From Streptomyces achromogenes (GTDB taxonomy: Bacteria; Actinomycetota; Actinomycetes; Streptomycetales; Streptomycetaceae): a stretch of DNA of 64,000 bases. The stretch is taken from assembly GCF_030816715.1 (NCBI RefSeq), contig NZ_JAUSYH010000001.1:8866001-8930000 (forward strand). The letters run 5' to 3'. Of the stretch, positions 8,538 through 17,019 are shown piece after piece. The translations under genes were made by a program, and so were the position numbers. A model generated the notes under the pieces. The model was not told the origin of the DNA, did not search any database, and saw nothing but the letters and a program-made list of their open reading frames with translations. How positions within the stretch are numbered: the first letter of the stretch is position 1; each line of letters begins with the position of its first letter.

Positions 8538-9122
8538 TCAGTTCTGCCTCTTTCGCCGCCACCTCGCGCCGGCCTCTCGGGCCCGGTCGTTCCAGTGGTC
8601 CCGCACCCATCCCCAAAACAGCGCCACCGGCGCTGCGACCAGGGCAACCAGTAGCGACTTGTCCCAGGCCATGCCGCCGCGCCCGTATCGGAACATCAAC
8701 ACGAGCAGCGCATAGACGCCGACGCCGAGTAAGAGAGCCTTCACCGGTTTCGAGAGATACATGCGGTGCGGATACCCGGTGTCCACCGATAGATCCGGCG
8801 CATCCTTCGCAGCCGTCTTGCCTTTCTTGTCCCGCGTCCCGTCTGTCGCAGGGGCGGGGAGTGGCCCGGCCGTCCAGGACGGGAGCGCCCGCGCCAGTCG
8901 GCCGGCCGGCACGCGGCACCACCCGGCCAACTGCTCCTGCGGCGCCCTGTCGAGCAGTACCTCGCCGTCCGGGCGCCCGCCGTGTCGGTGCCGCACCGGA
9001 TTCATCCAGCGTCACCATGCCGTCAGATCGCCGGCCTGCAGCCGGTAGGCGGCCGCCACCCGCTGCAGGAACGACCACGTCGTCTCACCCGTAACAGGTA
9101 CCACGGGCAGGACTGCCTCCAT
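8538..9122 (-). pseudogene. TniQ-like N-terminal domain fused to a membrane tail, in-frame stop
   Basis: The frame opens with MEAVLPVVPVTGETTWSFLQ and RVAAAYRLQAGDLTAW. This is the pattern of TniQ-like proteins (P-V-P-G-E-x-x-x-S then a helical block), found in Tn7-type and Streptomyces accessory loci. A TGA at 9012-9014 interrupts it where Trp is expected (TGG-TGA-CGC-TGG). The frame continues through PVRHRHGGRPDGE and ends in a two-helix hydrophobic tail (KALLLGVGVYALLVLMF; SLLVALVAAPVALFWGWV). The join between the soluble head and membrane tail looks like a deletion fusion. Family assignment is moderate. Confidence 0.45.
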
Positions 9123-9320
9123 CCCGACTGCCTTCCGTTCACCGGCCGCGGCGTCGAGGTCCCTGCGGGTCGGCGCCGGCCCGCAGTGCGTGAGGCCGCT
9201 GCAAGGCAAACGAGCGCCGGTCCGGCCGGTACCGACCCCTGGCAAGCCGTGACTCGAAGGAGCAGCCGGGAAATGTCCCTGTCCCTGTCCTCTCCTCCCG
9301 GTCGCCGGGTTCGGCGGTGT

Positions 9321-9889
9321 TCAGGCCTGGCTGGGGGAGGGGCGGTCGTCCAGGACGATGGTGGTGACGTCGGTGGGTGTCCCCGGACCGGCCTTCTGGG
9401 GCGCTGGAGGCGGCGGTGACGGCTTCCCGGGTGCGCTGGTTGATGGCGTGGGCCAGAGCCCAGGCGGCCAGGTCGTCTGTGGCGGGCTGGTCGAGGATGT
9501 GCGGGGTGGTGACCAGCAGGGAGCGGCTGGACAGACGGGTGTCGATCTGTCCGTCGTCGGTGTCGGTGATGCGGTCAGGCAGCCGGAAGTGGGCGTGCCG
9601 CAGGCTCTGTTCGACGAGGAAGGCCCAGGTGTCCTTGGGGCAGATCAACCGTGCGGAGGAGACGGCGGCCGCAGCAGGCGCGGCCAGAGCACAGCTCGGC
9701 GAGCACCCGCCGCCCGGCCCCGTTGAGGACGACCGCCACGTCCGCCCACGCACCGCCGCCGTGCCGGGCGGGGGAGTTGCGGCACGTCCACAGCCGCAGC
9801 ACACCGCCGGTCGGGAGGCCGTAGCGGGCCGCCACACGGCTGACCAACGATGCGGTCAGCTCCCCGGCCAGCGGCACGGTCCGCAACAC
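9321..9889 (-). pseudogene. second TniQ-like fragment joined to an unidentified C-terminal remnant
   Basis: The GTG at 9889 opens VLRTVPLAGELTASLVSRVA and RYGLPTGGVL. This is the same head pattern as at 9122, with RHGGGAWADVAVVLNGAGRR following. The frame breaks near 9690. A second coding-looking segment in another frame (CPKDTWAFLVEQSLRHAHF, TDTDDGQIDTRLSSRSLLV, LAAWALAHAINQRTREAV) then runs on, shifts once more near 9395 and ends at a TGA at 9321. The second segment has no TniQ features and probably comes from another gene. Confidence 0.4.
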
Positions 9890-10278
9890 CCCCGCTGCCA
9901 CGCCACACCCTCGATGCCGTCGCCTGCTCCTGCTCCTGCTCAGTGCCAGCCCCACACGCGCCCCACAGCCAGCCTGCGGCCCCTGCCTGGGTGGCTCGTG
10001 TGCGGCGGGACGGCCGGGTTCGCGGGCCGACTGCACAAGGCCAGAGGTCACCGCCTATCGCGGCCTCGATCATCAAGTCACCGACGACCTCCAGCACAAA
10101 CAGCTCACCGTCGCCGACGAGCTGGCGGGGGAGGGGGAACACGTCCTCGACCGATTCCTCGGCGGCGATCCGGCCGACGAGCGGGACGTATGACGCGGCT
10201 GGCGGGCTTGCCCGCGGTGCCGGCGGGCTGGTCGGCGGCGCCCTGGGTTTCCGTCGTGGCGCTCATCCAGTAGGTCGG
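9890..10278. other. gene remnant only
   Basis: A plus-strand open segment at 10043-10192 reads TAYRGLDHQVTDDLQHKQLT followed by DELAGEGEHVLDRFLGGDPA. It has good coding character and a stop at 10192 but no start, so it looks like the 3' end of a lost gene. Nothing else in this interval is interpretable. Confidence 0.35.
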
Positions 10279-10662
10279 CTACGAAGCTTCCTTGCGGAAG
10301 AGAGACAGCAGGGTCCGGGCCGGCAAGGCGCCAGGGTCGAAGAACTGAGTGGCCAGAGTGGGCGGCACCGCCGTTCCCTGCATGCGGACCTCGTGGCAGG
10401 TGAAGCAGAACGCCGCCTCGAACAGCGCCAGATCGAGAGAGTCGTCGTAGGCCCGGACGCTCCAGCCCGGCGAGAAACCACAGCGGTGCTGTTCACTGCC
10501 GGGCAGGCTTTCGATCAAGGCCAGGGCCACGTCGGCCTCGCTCCCGGCCCAGTGGGCCACCGCCGTGCCGGGGTACGGGACGTCCCGTCTGGCGGGAAGG
10601 GCGGAGATCCGTACGACCTCGATCAGCACGGTGGCGGTAACGGCTCCGGCGGGCAGCTGCAT
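10279..10662 (-). CDS. conserved-looking hypothetical protein
   Basis: An open frame of 127 codons from an ATG at 10662 has good coding character: VTATVLIEVVRISALPARRD, GSEADVALALIESLPG, FSPGWSVRAYDDSLDLALFE and AFCFTCHEVRM, ending LLSLFRKEAS. The C-F-T-C pair may bind a metal, but I recognise no family. The start is uncertain because the same frame extends upstream to 10773 and no strong ribosome site is visible. It lies among TniQ-like remnants and may also be a leftover. Confidence 0.45.
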   Translation of the reverse strand: MQLPAGAVTATVLIEVVRISALPARRDVPYPGTAVAHWAGSEADVALALIESLPGSEQHRCGFSPGWSVRAYDDSLDLALFEAAFCFTCHEVRMQGTAVPPTLATQFFDPGALPARTLLSLFRKEAS

Positions 10663-11606
10663 GAGCGCAGTCTGCCCGCCAGGTCGGCGGCCGGGTAAGG
10701 GCACAGACGCCTTCGGCAGGCGCAGGCCGGTGTCAGTTCGATCGACCCGATGCCATCCACGGCGGAAGCGCACCTGTGACTGAACACTTCAATTGGCGGG
10801 TTTCGCCAAGTACCGCGCTCACGACGTGCCCAGGTGCCGCCATCGAGGTCGAAATCCAGGAGCCATTCGGTCACGGGCCAGGCAGGATGCCCCTACCTCG
10901 AGGTGTAGCCCGCAACGGCGCTCAAATTCGTTCAGCAACGATCTCGCTCGGTAGCATGACCAGCGCCTTGGTGTCGGCCTGCTCGCCGGATTGGGTGCAT
11001 TCAGAGTGCTGCCGCGCTCGCTGTGCCAGGACTGCCTCGACGGCGGTCGCCTCACGCTCTCCACGAAGCAGGAGGTCGCCGCTCAACACCCTGTTCCTCG
11101 TGCATCGGCCGGGCGCCTATGCCAACCCCAAGGTGATCGGAGGTCTGTGACCGCCCAAGAGCCCTCCACGCCAGACCATCGCCCCGAACACGGGTCCGAC
11201 CGTGCCGTGTCGGAGGAGGGACGCGAACTGCGGCTCGCCCTGGACCTGGTCGTGCGCGCGACCGGCGACCAACTCCAGATCGTGGGCGCCGATCGCAGGG
11301 CGACACGGTGACCAGCCCGCCCGGCCGCCGCTTCACCTCATAAGGCCCCGTCCGTGTTGCGGTAGAAGTTGCGTGAAGTGTTGCGGTAGGTGTTGCGCCG
11401 GTATCTCACAGAGCCTTGGAGTCCGCCCAGGTCACCGCGGGGGTACGGCGTGGTCGGGCCGCTGACATCCCCGTTGCGACCCCTTCGACCATGCCCTGTC
11501 TGGAGTTGAGGATGAGGGAGGACGGGATGGGCGGCGCGGACGCAGCCGGGGATCGGGGCGCGCTCACCCGGTTGCGCGTCGGCGGGGCCATCGCGCCCAG
11601 CCGCCG
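10663..11606. other. Mostly undetermined; two small coupled ORFs possible
   Basis: The only supported object is a 54-codon plus-strand ORF at 11147-11311. Its GTG follows GGAGG (11139-11143) and overlaps the TGA of an upstream frame ending PGAYANPKVIGGL (GTGA). Its own stop in turn overlaps a further GTGA. Such coupled tiny ORFs occur in actinomycete mobile elements. A minus-strand stretch near 11340-11400 has a short repeat reading YRNTYRNTSRNFYRNT. No family is recognised. Confidence 0.35.
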
Positions 11607-12010
11607 TCAGCGCCGCGGGGACGTCATGCGGGGAACGTCGACAGGGGGGAGGTCGGGGCGCGCACAGTGCCAGCGTGTGAGATGTCGCCACTGGCCGGAG
11701 GCGTCGCGAGCGACGTCGACGTCGACTTCCACGACCAGCTCGGGCTCCACCGGCGTGACGTTCAGCGTCACCCGGCTGCCCCACCCGGCGGAGAACGATC
11801 AGCCTGTCCACGGATGACCGCGCCGCCCTCGAGCGAGCAGACCGGCGGCGGCCGCACCTGCCGCCCGGGCGAGGGTGGTGGTGCGGCCGACGTACTGAAA
11901 AGCGTCCTCCGTCGTCGTACCTGCCGAGCAGCAGCGTGCGGGGAACGGCCAGAGAGCCGGTGATGGCGCCGACGATCGCCTCGCTCGTCTTGCGGACCCA
12001 CTGGTGGACT
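11607..12010 (-). pseudogene. ATP-dependent DNA ligase, C-terminal remnant
   Basis: The minus strand reads EAIVGAITGSLAVPRTLLLG, GRFQYVGRTTTLA, then in another frame SAGWGSRVTLNVTPVEPELV and EVDVDVARDASGQWRHLTRW, stopping at 11607. This is the OB-fold C-terminal half of the small ATP-dependent DNA ligases common in Streptomyces. The adenylation domain is absent and at least one frameshift separates the blocks near 11800-11880. It is non-functional. Confidence 0.7.
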
Positions 12011-12283
12011 GTCGGTATTCGAGGCTTGCAGTATTCGCCGTAGAACGAGCAGTTCCGTAACCGGCTCGGTCACGTCAGCGGTGACAAGGTGTAAAGCTCT
12101 CGCCCCAACGGGCGCTGTCTGCGCGACAATGCCGGATCAAGAAGAAGACCGGCCTCTTGCGGTGAACCCGCGACGGACGCCCGCGCTCCGGTGCGGGCCT
12201 TCGCCCTCTGCCACCGCGCCGTACGGTCCCCTCCCGGCAGCGGCAATCCCGCGCGGCAAAATGCTCACCCGGCGCTACGAGGT

Positions 12284-12703
12284 TCACGGCGCCGGTACGG
12301 CACCGATCTGCTGCATCACCCCGAGGAGATCGGGCTGGCCCCGTTCGCCGACGATCCGGCCTTCGGCCAGGTAGTAGAAGTTCATGGCCTGCACCGAGAT
12401 CTTGTTGCCGCTCGCCGGGACCCCGAAGAACTCACCGTCGTGGGTTCCCCGCATGGTGAACCGCGCGGCCACGGTGTCGCCTTCGGTGACCTTCTCCTCC
12501 AGCGTCCACTGGACGTCGGGGAAGGCACTGCGCATCATCCCGAGGACTTCCAAGTACCCATCGGGCCCCCGCAGGGGTTCCGGGTGGCTTGGCGCGTGGA
12601 ACACCGCGTCCGGAGAAATGACCTCGCGGGCGAGATCCTCGTTGCCCGTGTTGATGAACTCGACGAAACGGTTCATCACTGACTCGGTGGACTGCGATGG
12701 CAT
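12284..12703 (-). CDS. SnoaL-like / ester cyclase family protein
   Basis: A 139-residue single-domain protein of the SnoaL-like NTF2 fold: VMNRFVEFINTGNEDLAREV, SPDAVFHAPSHPEPLRGPDG, MRSAFPDVQWTLEEKVTEGD and NFYYLAEGRIVGERGQPDLL. The ATG at 12703 has GGAGAGG about nine bases upstream. Family members include polyketide cyclases, but most stand-alone copies have unknown function. It is divergent from the PadR regulator, with two palindromic operators between them, so it is probably a PadR target. Confidence 0.85.
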   Translation of the reverse strand: MPSQSTESVMNRFVEFINTGNEDLAREVISPDAVFHAPSHPEPLRGPDGYLEVLGMMRSAFPDVQWTLEEKVTEGDTVAARFTMRGTHDGEFFGVPASGNKISVQAMNFYYLAEGRIVGERGQPDLLGVMQQIGAVPAP

Positions 12704-12750
12704 CTTGCTGTGCCTCTCCAGAGACGTTTGGGCGGGTACTTGCGAGCGTA

Positions 12751-12782
12751 ACATCGAATCGATGTTCACATCGAATCGATGT
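12751..12782. promoter_or_regulatory. Tandem PadR operator
   Basis: Two identical perfect 15-bp palindromes, ACATCGAATCGATGT, at 12751-12765 and 12768-12782, centres 17 bp apart, fill the gap between the SnoaL and PadR genes. They overlap the likely start region of both divergent transcripts. Confidence 0.8.
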
Positions 12783-12802
12783 CCGCGTGCGAAGATGGAC
12801 TC

Positions 12803-13390
12803 ATGCTGGAACTCGCGATACTCGGCTTCCTCGCCGAGGGACCCCTGCCTGGACACGAGCTGCGCCGCCGCATCTCACAGCTGACCGGCTATACGCGGCC
12901 GGTCAGTGACGGCAGCCTGTATCCGGCGATCAATCGTCTGACCAGGGCGGGCTTGATCGAGCGGCGCGCCCACCCGGCCGCGGGGGCGGCCCGGTACGTG
13001 CTCAGCGTGACCGCGGCCGGGCGGGCCGAGATGCTTCAGCGCCTGCGCAAGCCCGCCGACCACGAGATCACCGACTTCACCCGGTTCTACGTTGTCCTGG
13101 CATTCCTCTCCCACCTGCCCGACGTGGCCGAACGGCACGCGGTGCTGCGCAGACGGCTGGAGTTCCTGGAGGAACCGGCGAGTTTCTTCTACGACAATGA
13201 GCGGCCCCTGCGTGCCGAGGAGGTCGCCGACCCCTACCGGCGGGGCATGCTGCTCACCGCCCGCGCCACCAGCCGCGCCGAACGGACCTGGCTGCGCGAG
13301 GCCCTCGGGGAGGAACTGCCCGTATTCGACGCCGCATGCACCGACAGCGATCCGCATGCGCCCGCCGCGCCCGCCGCTCCCGCGAGCTGA
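12803..13390 (+). CDS. PadR-family transcriptional regulator
   Basis: A 195-residue regulator starting MLELAILGFLAEGPLPGHEL, the canonical PadR winged-helix opening, with GSLYPAINRLTRAGLIERRA as recognition helix and wing, then a C-terminal helical dimerisation domain (FYVVLAFLSHLPDVAERHAV). The ATG at 12803 is preferred over 12779 because the latter lies inside the operator and would add residues before the conserved start. It is followed after 20 bases by the quinone oxidoreductase, probably co-transcribed. The tandem palindromes upstream indicate autoregulation. Confidence 0.9.
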   Translation: MLELAILGFLAEGPLPGHELRRRISQLTGYTRPVSDGSLYPAINRLTRAGLIERRAHPAAGAARYVLSVTAAGRAEMLQRLRKPADHEITDFTRFYVVLAFLSHLPDVAERHAVLRRRLEFLEEPASFFYDNERPLRAEEVADPYRRGMLLTARATSRAERTWLREALGEELPVFDAACTDSDPHAPAAPAAPAS

Positions 13391-13410
13391 CTGTCCACGG
13401 AGGTACCCCC

Positions 13411-14394
13411 ATGCTTGCTTCCTGGTATGACGACCAGGGCCCCGCCGCCGATGTCCTGCACGTCGGTGAACTCCCTGATCCCGTCCCCGGCCCCGGCGAG
13501 GTCCGCGTCCGCGTCACCGTCTCGGGCGTCAACCCCGGCGACACCAAGAAACGGCGCGGCTGGCTCGGCTCGTCCATGCCCTTCCCGCGGGTGATCCCGC
13601 ACAGCGACGGCGCCGGAGTCATCGACGCCGTGGGCGCCCAAGTCGACGCCCGCCGCGTCGGACAGCGGGTCTGGGTATACGGCGCCCAGTCCTACCGCCC
13701 CTTCGGCACGGCCGCCCAGTCCACCGTCGTACCTGACCACCAAGCCGTACCTCTGCCAGATCATCTGAGTGATGAGCTGGGCGCGAGCCTCGGCATCCCC
13801 GGCATCACCGCCCACCGCACCGTCTTCGCCGACGGCCCGGTCGACGGCCAACTGGTCCTGGTCCACGGAGTTCTCGGCGGCGTCGGCTCCCTGGCCGCCC
13901 AGCTCACCCACTGGGCCGGCGCCACCGTGATCGCCACCGTCCGCCGAACCGCGGACCTCGACCGCGTCGACCCGGCCGTCGTCTCCCACGCCGTCGCCCT
14001 GGACACCGGCGACCCCGCCGCGGCCATCCGCTCGTACGCGCCGCGGGGTGTCGACCGGATCATCGAGGTCGCGCTGTCCGACAACGCCGATCTCGACAAT
14101 GCCGTCGCCGCCAACAACGCCGTCATCGCCGCCTACGCCACCCGCACGGACCGCACCGAGATCCCCTTCTGGCCGCTGCTGTTCAACAACGTCACCCTGC
14201 GGCTGCTCGGCAGCGACGACTTCCCAGCCGAGGCCAAGCGCCAGGCCGCCCGCGACCTCACCTCCGCAGCCGCCGTCGGCGCCCTCACCGTCGCCGTCGG
14301 CGACCGTCACCCGCTGGAAGACATCGCCAAGGCCCACGACCACGTCGACGCCGGCGGTGGCCACGGCCGCATCCTGCTCACCATCCCCCGATAG
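13411..14394 (+). CDS. zinc-independent NADPH:quinone oxidoreductase (MDR superfamily)
   Basis: A 327-residue medium-chain dehydrogenase/reductase of the quinone-oxidoreductase group. It has a GroES-like N-terminal domain (GEVRVRVTVSGVNPGDTKKR, IPHSDGAGVIDAVG), the nucleotide motif VHGVLGGVGSLAAQLTHWAG and a C-terminal GGGHGRILLTIP. The Cys/His ligands of zinc alcohol dehydrogenases are absent. GGAGG lies seven bases before the ATG. It probably forms one transcript with padR and may detoxify the quinone or electrophile that PadR senses; this link is inferred. Confidence 0.9.
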   Translation: MLASWYDDQGPAADVLHVGELPDPVPGPGEVRVRVTVSGVNPGDTKKRRGWLGSSMPFPRVIPHSDGAGVIDAVGAQVDARRVGQRVWVYGAQSYRPFGTAAQSTVVPDHQAVPLPDHLSDELGASLGIPGITAHRTVFADGPVDGQLVLVHGVLGGVGSLAAQLTHWAGATVIATVRRTADLDRVDPAVVSHAVALDTGDPAAAIRSYAPRGVDRIIEVALSDNADLDNAVAANNAVIAAYATRTDRTEIPFWPLLFNNVTLRLLGSDDFPAEAKRQAARDLTSAAAVGALTVAVGDRHPLEDIAKAHDHVDAGGGHGRILLTIPR

Positions 14395-14458
14395 CGCAGA
14401 CTCGGGGTCTGTCAAACGAGCGGCCCTGTCTCGCATTCGGTGGTGACGGAGCGTGCTG

Positions 14459-14640
14459 TTATCCGAGGAGGATGCGGTGCCGGAGCAGGGTGAAGCCTGC
14501 TCGTCCGTGCATCTGGCGCGCGATTCATTTGGCCTTGGTGTTGACGCCCTCAGTGGGGCCGTTGCTGGACGGAAATGTGAGCCCGGCGATCACGGCGTCG
14601 ATCTTTGGCTCAAGCGATGAGCCGAAGCTCAGGAGTTGTC
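14459..14640 (-). pseudogene. ISL3-family transposase C-terminal fragment
   Basis: The minus strand reads FGSSLEPKIDAVIAGLTF, SSNGPTEGVNTKAK, a TGA stop, then IARQMHGRAGFTLLRHRILL and a terminal stop at 14459. NGPTEGVNTKAK holds the last catalytic Glu of the ISL3 DDE core. An internal stop and the missing upstream part mark it as dead. Confidence 0.78.
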
Positions 14641-15170
14641 ACCATCGGGACCGGCTGAGCTGGTGAATGGGAGCGGTCGAAGCAGCCTGGCTGTCACAAG
14701 CGAGGCATCGGACTTGTCACAGACGCTCATTCAGCAGCCTTTCTGTCACCAGCTACCGGAAGCCGGGGGTTCTCTGCGGCGATTTCATGAGGTCGCTGTC
14801 GCACGCGGCTGGCGCTACGCGGCGGCTGCCCGCTGGCGCGAGTACGCCTTCGCCGGACTGGACGCGAGGGCGTCGCGTCGGAGGCTGAGGTTCGATCTTC
14901 CGAGCCGGTGCTGCTCTCCGAGGCCGCCGACGGATGGAGGTTTCGGCGTTACGTGCTTGCATGCGAGATCCCTGTCCTGTTCGCAGCGCCCTGGCAGTGG
15001 TTGTGCAGTCGGCGTTCTGACGAGCGGCCCGAGAGCGTAGGGGAGTCTCCGCAGCTCAAGGGGCGTAGCAGAGGACGTCTCACCGTCATGGGCGGTTGCG
15101 GGTGCGACCGCGCGGAAATCGAACTGGCCGGTTTCATTGACGCGCTTCTGGCTGAGACCTATCTTCTGAT
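14641..15170. other. No gene recognised (530 bp)
   Basis: This is intergenic or decayed sequence between the ISL3 fragment and the arabinan-enzyme cluster. No frame has both a ribosome site and a recognisable product. Confidence 0.5.
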
Positions 15171-15202
15171 CGAACTTGCGAACAATGTTCGATGTTTCGA
15201 AC
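15171..15202. promoter_or_regulatory. Cluster of CGAAC half-sites upstream of the GH43 genes
   Basis: Three inverted CGAAC/GTTCG arrangements occur in 32 bp, including the perfect 13-bp palindrome CGAACAATGTTCG at 15179-15191 and GTTCGATGTTTCGAAC beside it. This kind of site fits a LacI-type sugar regulator, but no regulator gene is adjacent. Confidence 0.4.
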
Positions 15203-15225
15203 CATGGCCGTCAAAGGAGACAGCT

Positions 15226-15363
15226 CGTGTTGCGCACCCATCTCCGGCGTACTCGTGAGCCGGCTCCGGCGGCCCTCTCCGCGGCCTTCGTCACCCGACC
15301 CGCCACGGCGGGGTCCCCGGTCGCTGCCATGCTCACGCGGATACCGCGGCACGTCGGCCGCTG
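15226..15363 (+). pseudogene. signal-peptide-like remnant
   Basis: A strong AAAGGAG site precedes a GTG opening a 45-codon frame, LRTHLRRTREPAPAALSAAF, that resembles the positively charged start of a secreted protein but lacks a proper hydrophobic core. It may be the vestige of a first secreted hydrolase gene of the GH43 cluster, since the promoter region lies directly upstream of it. Confidence 0.3.
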
Positions 15364-15489
15364 ACCAGCGCGACGCGGCGCCCACGTCGCGCTGGGCCGG
15401 TCCTGCCCCAACAGGACGGAGGCCGGGCCTCACCCTCGACCTCACTTGCCCCTGATCACGGCACCCCAAAAAGACAGGAACGAACGTAT

Positions 15490-16941
15490 ATGCCCGCGGT
15501 TCTCTCGCGGCTGGCGGCGATATTTGTCGCCGCCTGCCTGCTCTTCACCGCCCAAGTCGTTACCACACCTCAGCGCGCCGCCGCCGCCGACCCCGGCTAC
15601 CTGATGGTGCACTTCACCGGTGAGGGGGCGACCAACCAGCAGATGTACCTCTCGCACAGCACCGACGGCCTGCACTGGAACGACCTCAACGGCGGCGCCA
15701 TGGTGCTGCGCTCCACGGTCGGCACCAAGGGGGTGCGCGACCCGGCACTCGTGAGGTCCCCCGACGGCAGCAAGTACTGGATCATCGCGACCGACCTGTG
15801 CATCAGCTGCGGGCAGGACTGGAACGCCTCCATCAACAACGGCAGCCGCAACCTGGTGGTGTGGGAGTCGACGGACCTGGTCTCCTGGTCGGATCCGTGG
15901 CTGCTCAACGTCGCCGGCGCGATCCCCGACGGCCGCAACGCCTGGGCCCCCGAGGCGATCTGGGACCCCGAGACCAACGACTACGTCCTGTACTGGGCGA
16001 CGAACGTGCCCCTCAACGGCGCGACGAAGCACCGCATCTTCTACGCCCGCACCAGCGACTTCCACACCATCACCACCCCGCAGATCTACATCGACCGCCC
16101 CGGCGCCCAGGAGATCATCGACACCCAGATCATCGAGGTCCCGGCCGGTGTCGGCAACTACCGCTACGTGCGGGCCTCCGCCGACGGACAGATCACCCTC
16201 GAAGGCAGCAACTCCATCCTCGGGACGTGGACCAGGCTGGGCGACCTCTCCGGCATCGGCCTGATCGGCACGCAGGGCACGACCGGCACGCGGGTCGAGG
16301 GCCCGATGTGGATGAAGTTCAACGGCACCAACAAGTGGGGTCTCTACCTCGACCAGTACGCCACCAACAGCGGCTACATGCCGGTCCTGACGACCAACCC
16401 CTCAGACCCCGCCTCCTACCAGAAGCAGGTGACGGGCAGCTACAACATGGGCGTGACGAAGAAGCGCCACGGCTGGATCATGAACCTCACCTCCGCCGAG
16501 GAGAGCCGTGTCCTCGCCCGCTGGCCCAACACCCCGGTCCAGCGCCTGCAGTCGTTCAACTTCCAGGACCGGTACGTGCGCCAGACCAACTTCGACGTGC
16601 GCATCGATCCCAACGTGAGCCCCGCCGACGACGCCCAGTTCCGGATGCGGCCCGGCCTCACCGGCACCGGCACCGTCTCCTTCGAGTCGGTCAAGTTCCC
16701 CGGCTACTTCCTGCGCCACGCCAACTACGACTTCCAGCTGGTCCGCAACGACGGCACCGCCCAGTTTGCCGCGGACGCCACCTTCAACCAGGTCCCCGGC
16801 CTCGCCGACTCCACCTGGTCGTCCTTCCAGTCCTACAACCACCCCGACCGCTACATCCGCCACTATGCCTACCAGCTCCGCCTCGACCCCATCACCACCG
16901 CGACAGGACGCGGCGACGCCACCTTCCGCGCGACGAGCTGA
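15490..16941 (+). CDS. secreted GH43-type arabinan hydrolase with AbfB domain
   Basis: A 483-residue exported protein. Residues ~1-33 are a signal peptide with an AAA-A cleavage site (QRAAAADPG). A five-bladed GH43-like domain follows to ~340 (HSTDGLHWNDLNGG, RDPALVRSPDGSKYWIIATD, WAPEAIWDPETNDYVLYWA, RVEGPMWMKFNG). The C-terminal ~140 residues form an AbfB (CBM42) beta-trefoil with repeats of the type SFNFQDRYVRQTNFDVRID and SYNHPDRYIRHYAYQLRLD. AbfB binds arabinofuranose side chains, so the protein probably attacks arabinan or arabinoxylan outside the cell. It precedes a second GH43/AbfB gene by 78 bases on the same strand. Confidence 0.86.
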   Translation: MPAVLSRLAAIFVAACLLFTAQVVTTPQRAAAADPGYLMVHFTGEGATNQQMYLSHSTDGLHWNDLNGGAMVLRSTVGTKGVRDPALVRSPDGSKYWIIATDLCISCGQDWNASINNGSRNLVVWESTDLVSWSDPWLLNVAGAIPDGRNAWAPEAIWDPETNDYVLYWATNVPLNGATKHRIFYARTSDFHTITTPQIYIDRPGAQEIIDTQIIEVPAGVGNYRYVRASADGQITLEGSNSILGTWTRLGDLSGIGLIGTQGTTGTRVEGPMWMKFNGTNKWGLYLDQYATNSGYMPVLTTNPSDPASYQKQVTGSYNMGVTKKRHGWIMNLTSAEESRVLARWPNTPVQRLQSFNFQDRYVRQTNFDVRIDPNVSPADDAQFRMRPGLTGTGTVSFESVKFPGYFLRHANYDFQLVRNDGTAQFAADATFNQVPGLADSTWSSFQSYNHPDRYIRHYAYQLRLDPITTATGRGDATFRATS

Positions 16942-17019
16942 CCGACGCCGACAAGGGGGGCGCCTGCACGGCGCCCCCACCCACCCATCGCTCCACCAGA
17001 CCGAAAGGAGCTGTCCGGT

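Noticed and set aside
4120..14640. The two ISL3 fragments as halves of one split transposase
   Set aside because: Both are on the minus strand, but the N-terminal part lies at the lower coordinates; a simple insertion split would put it at the higher ones.
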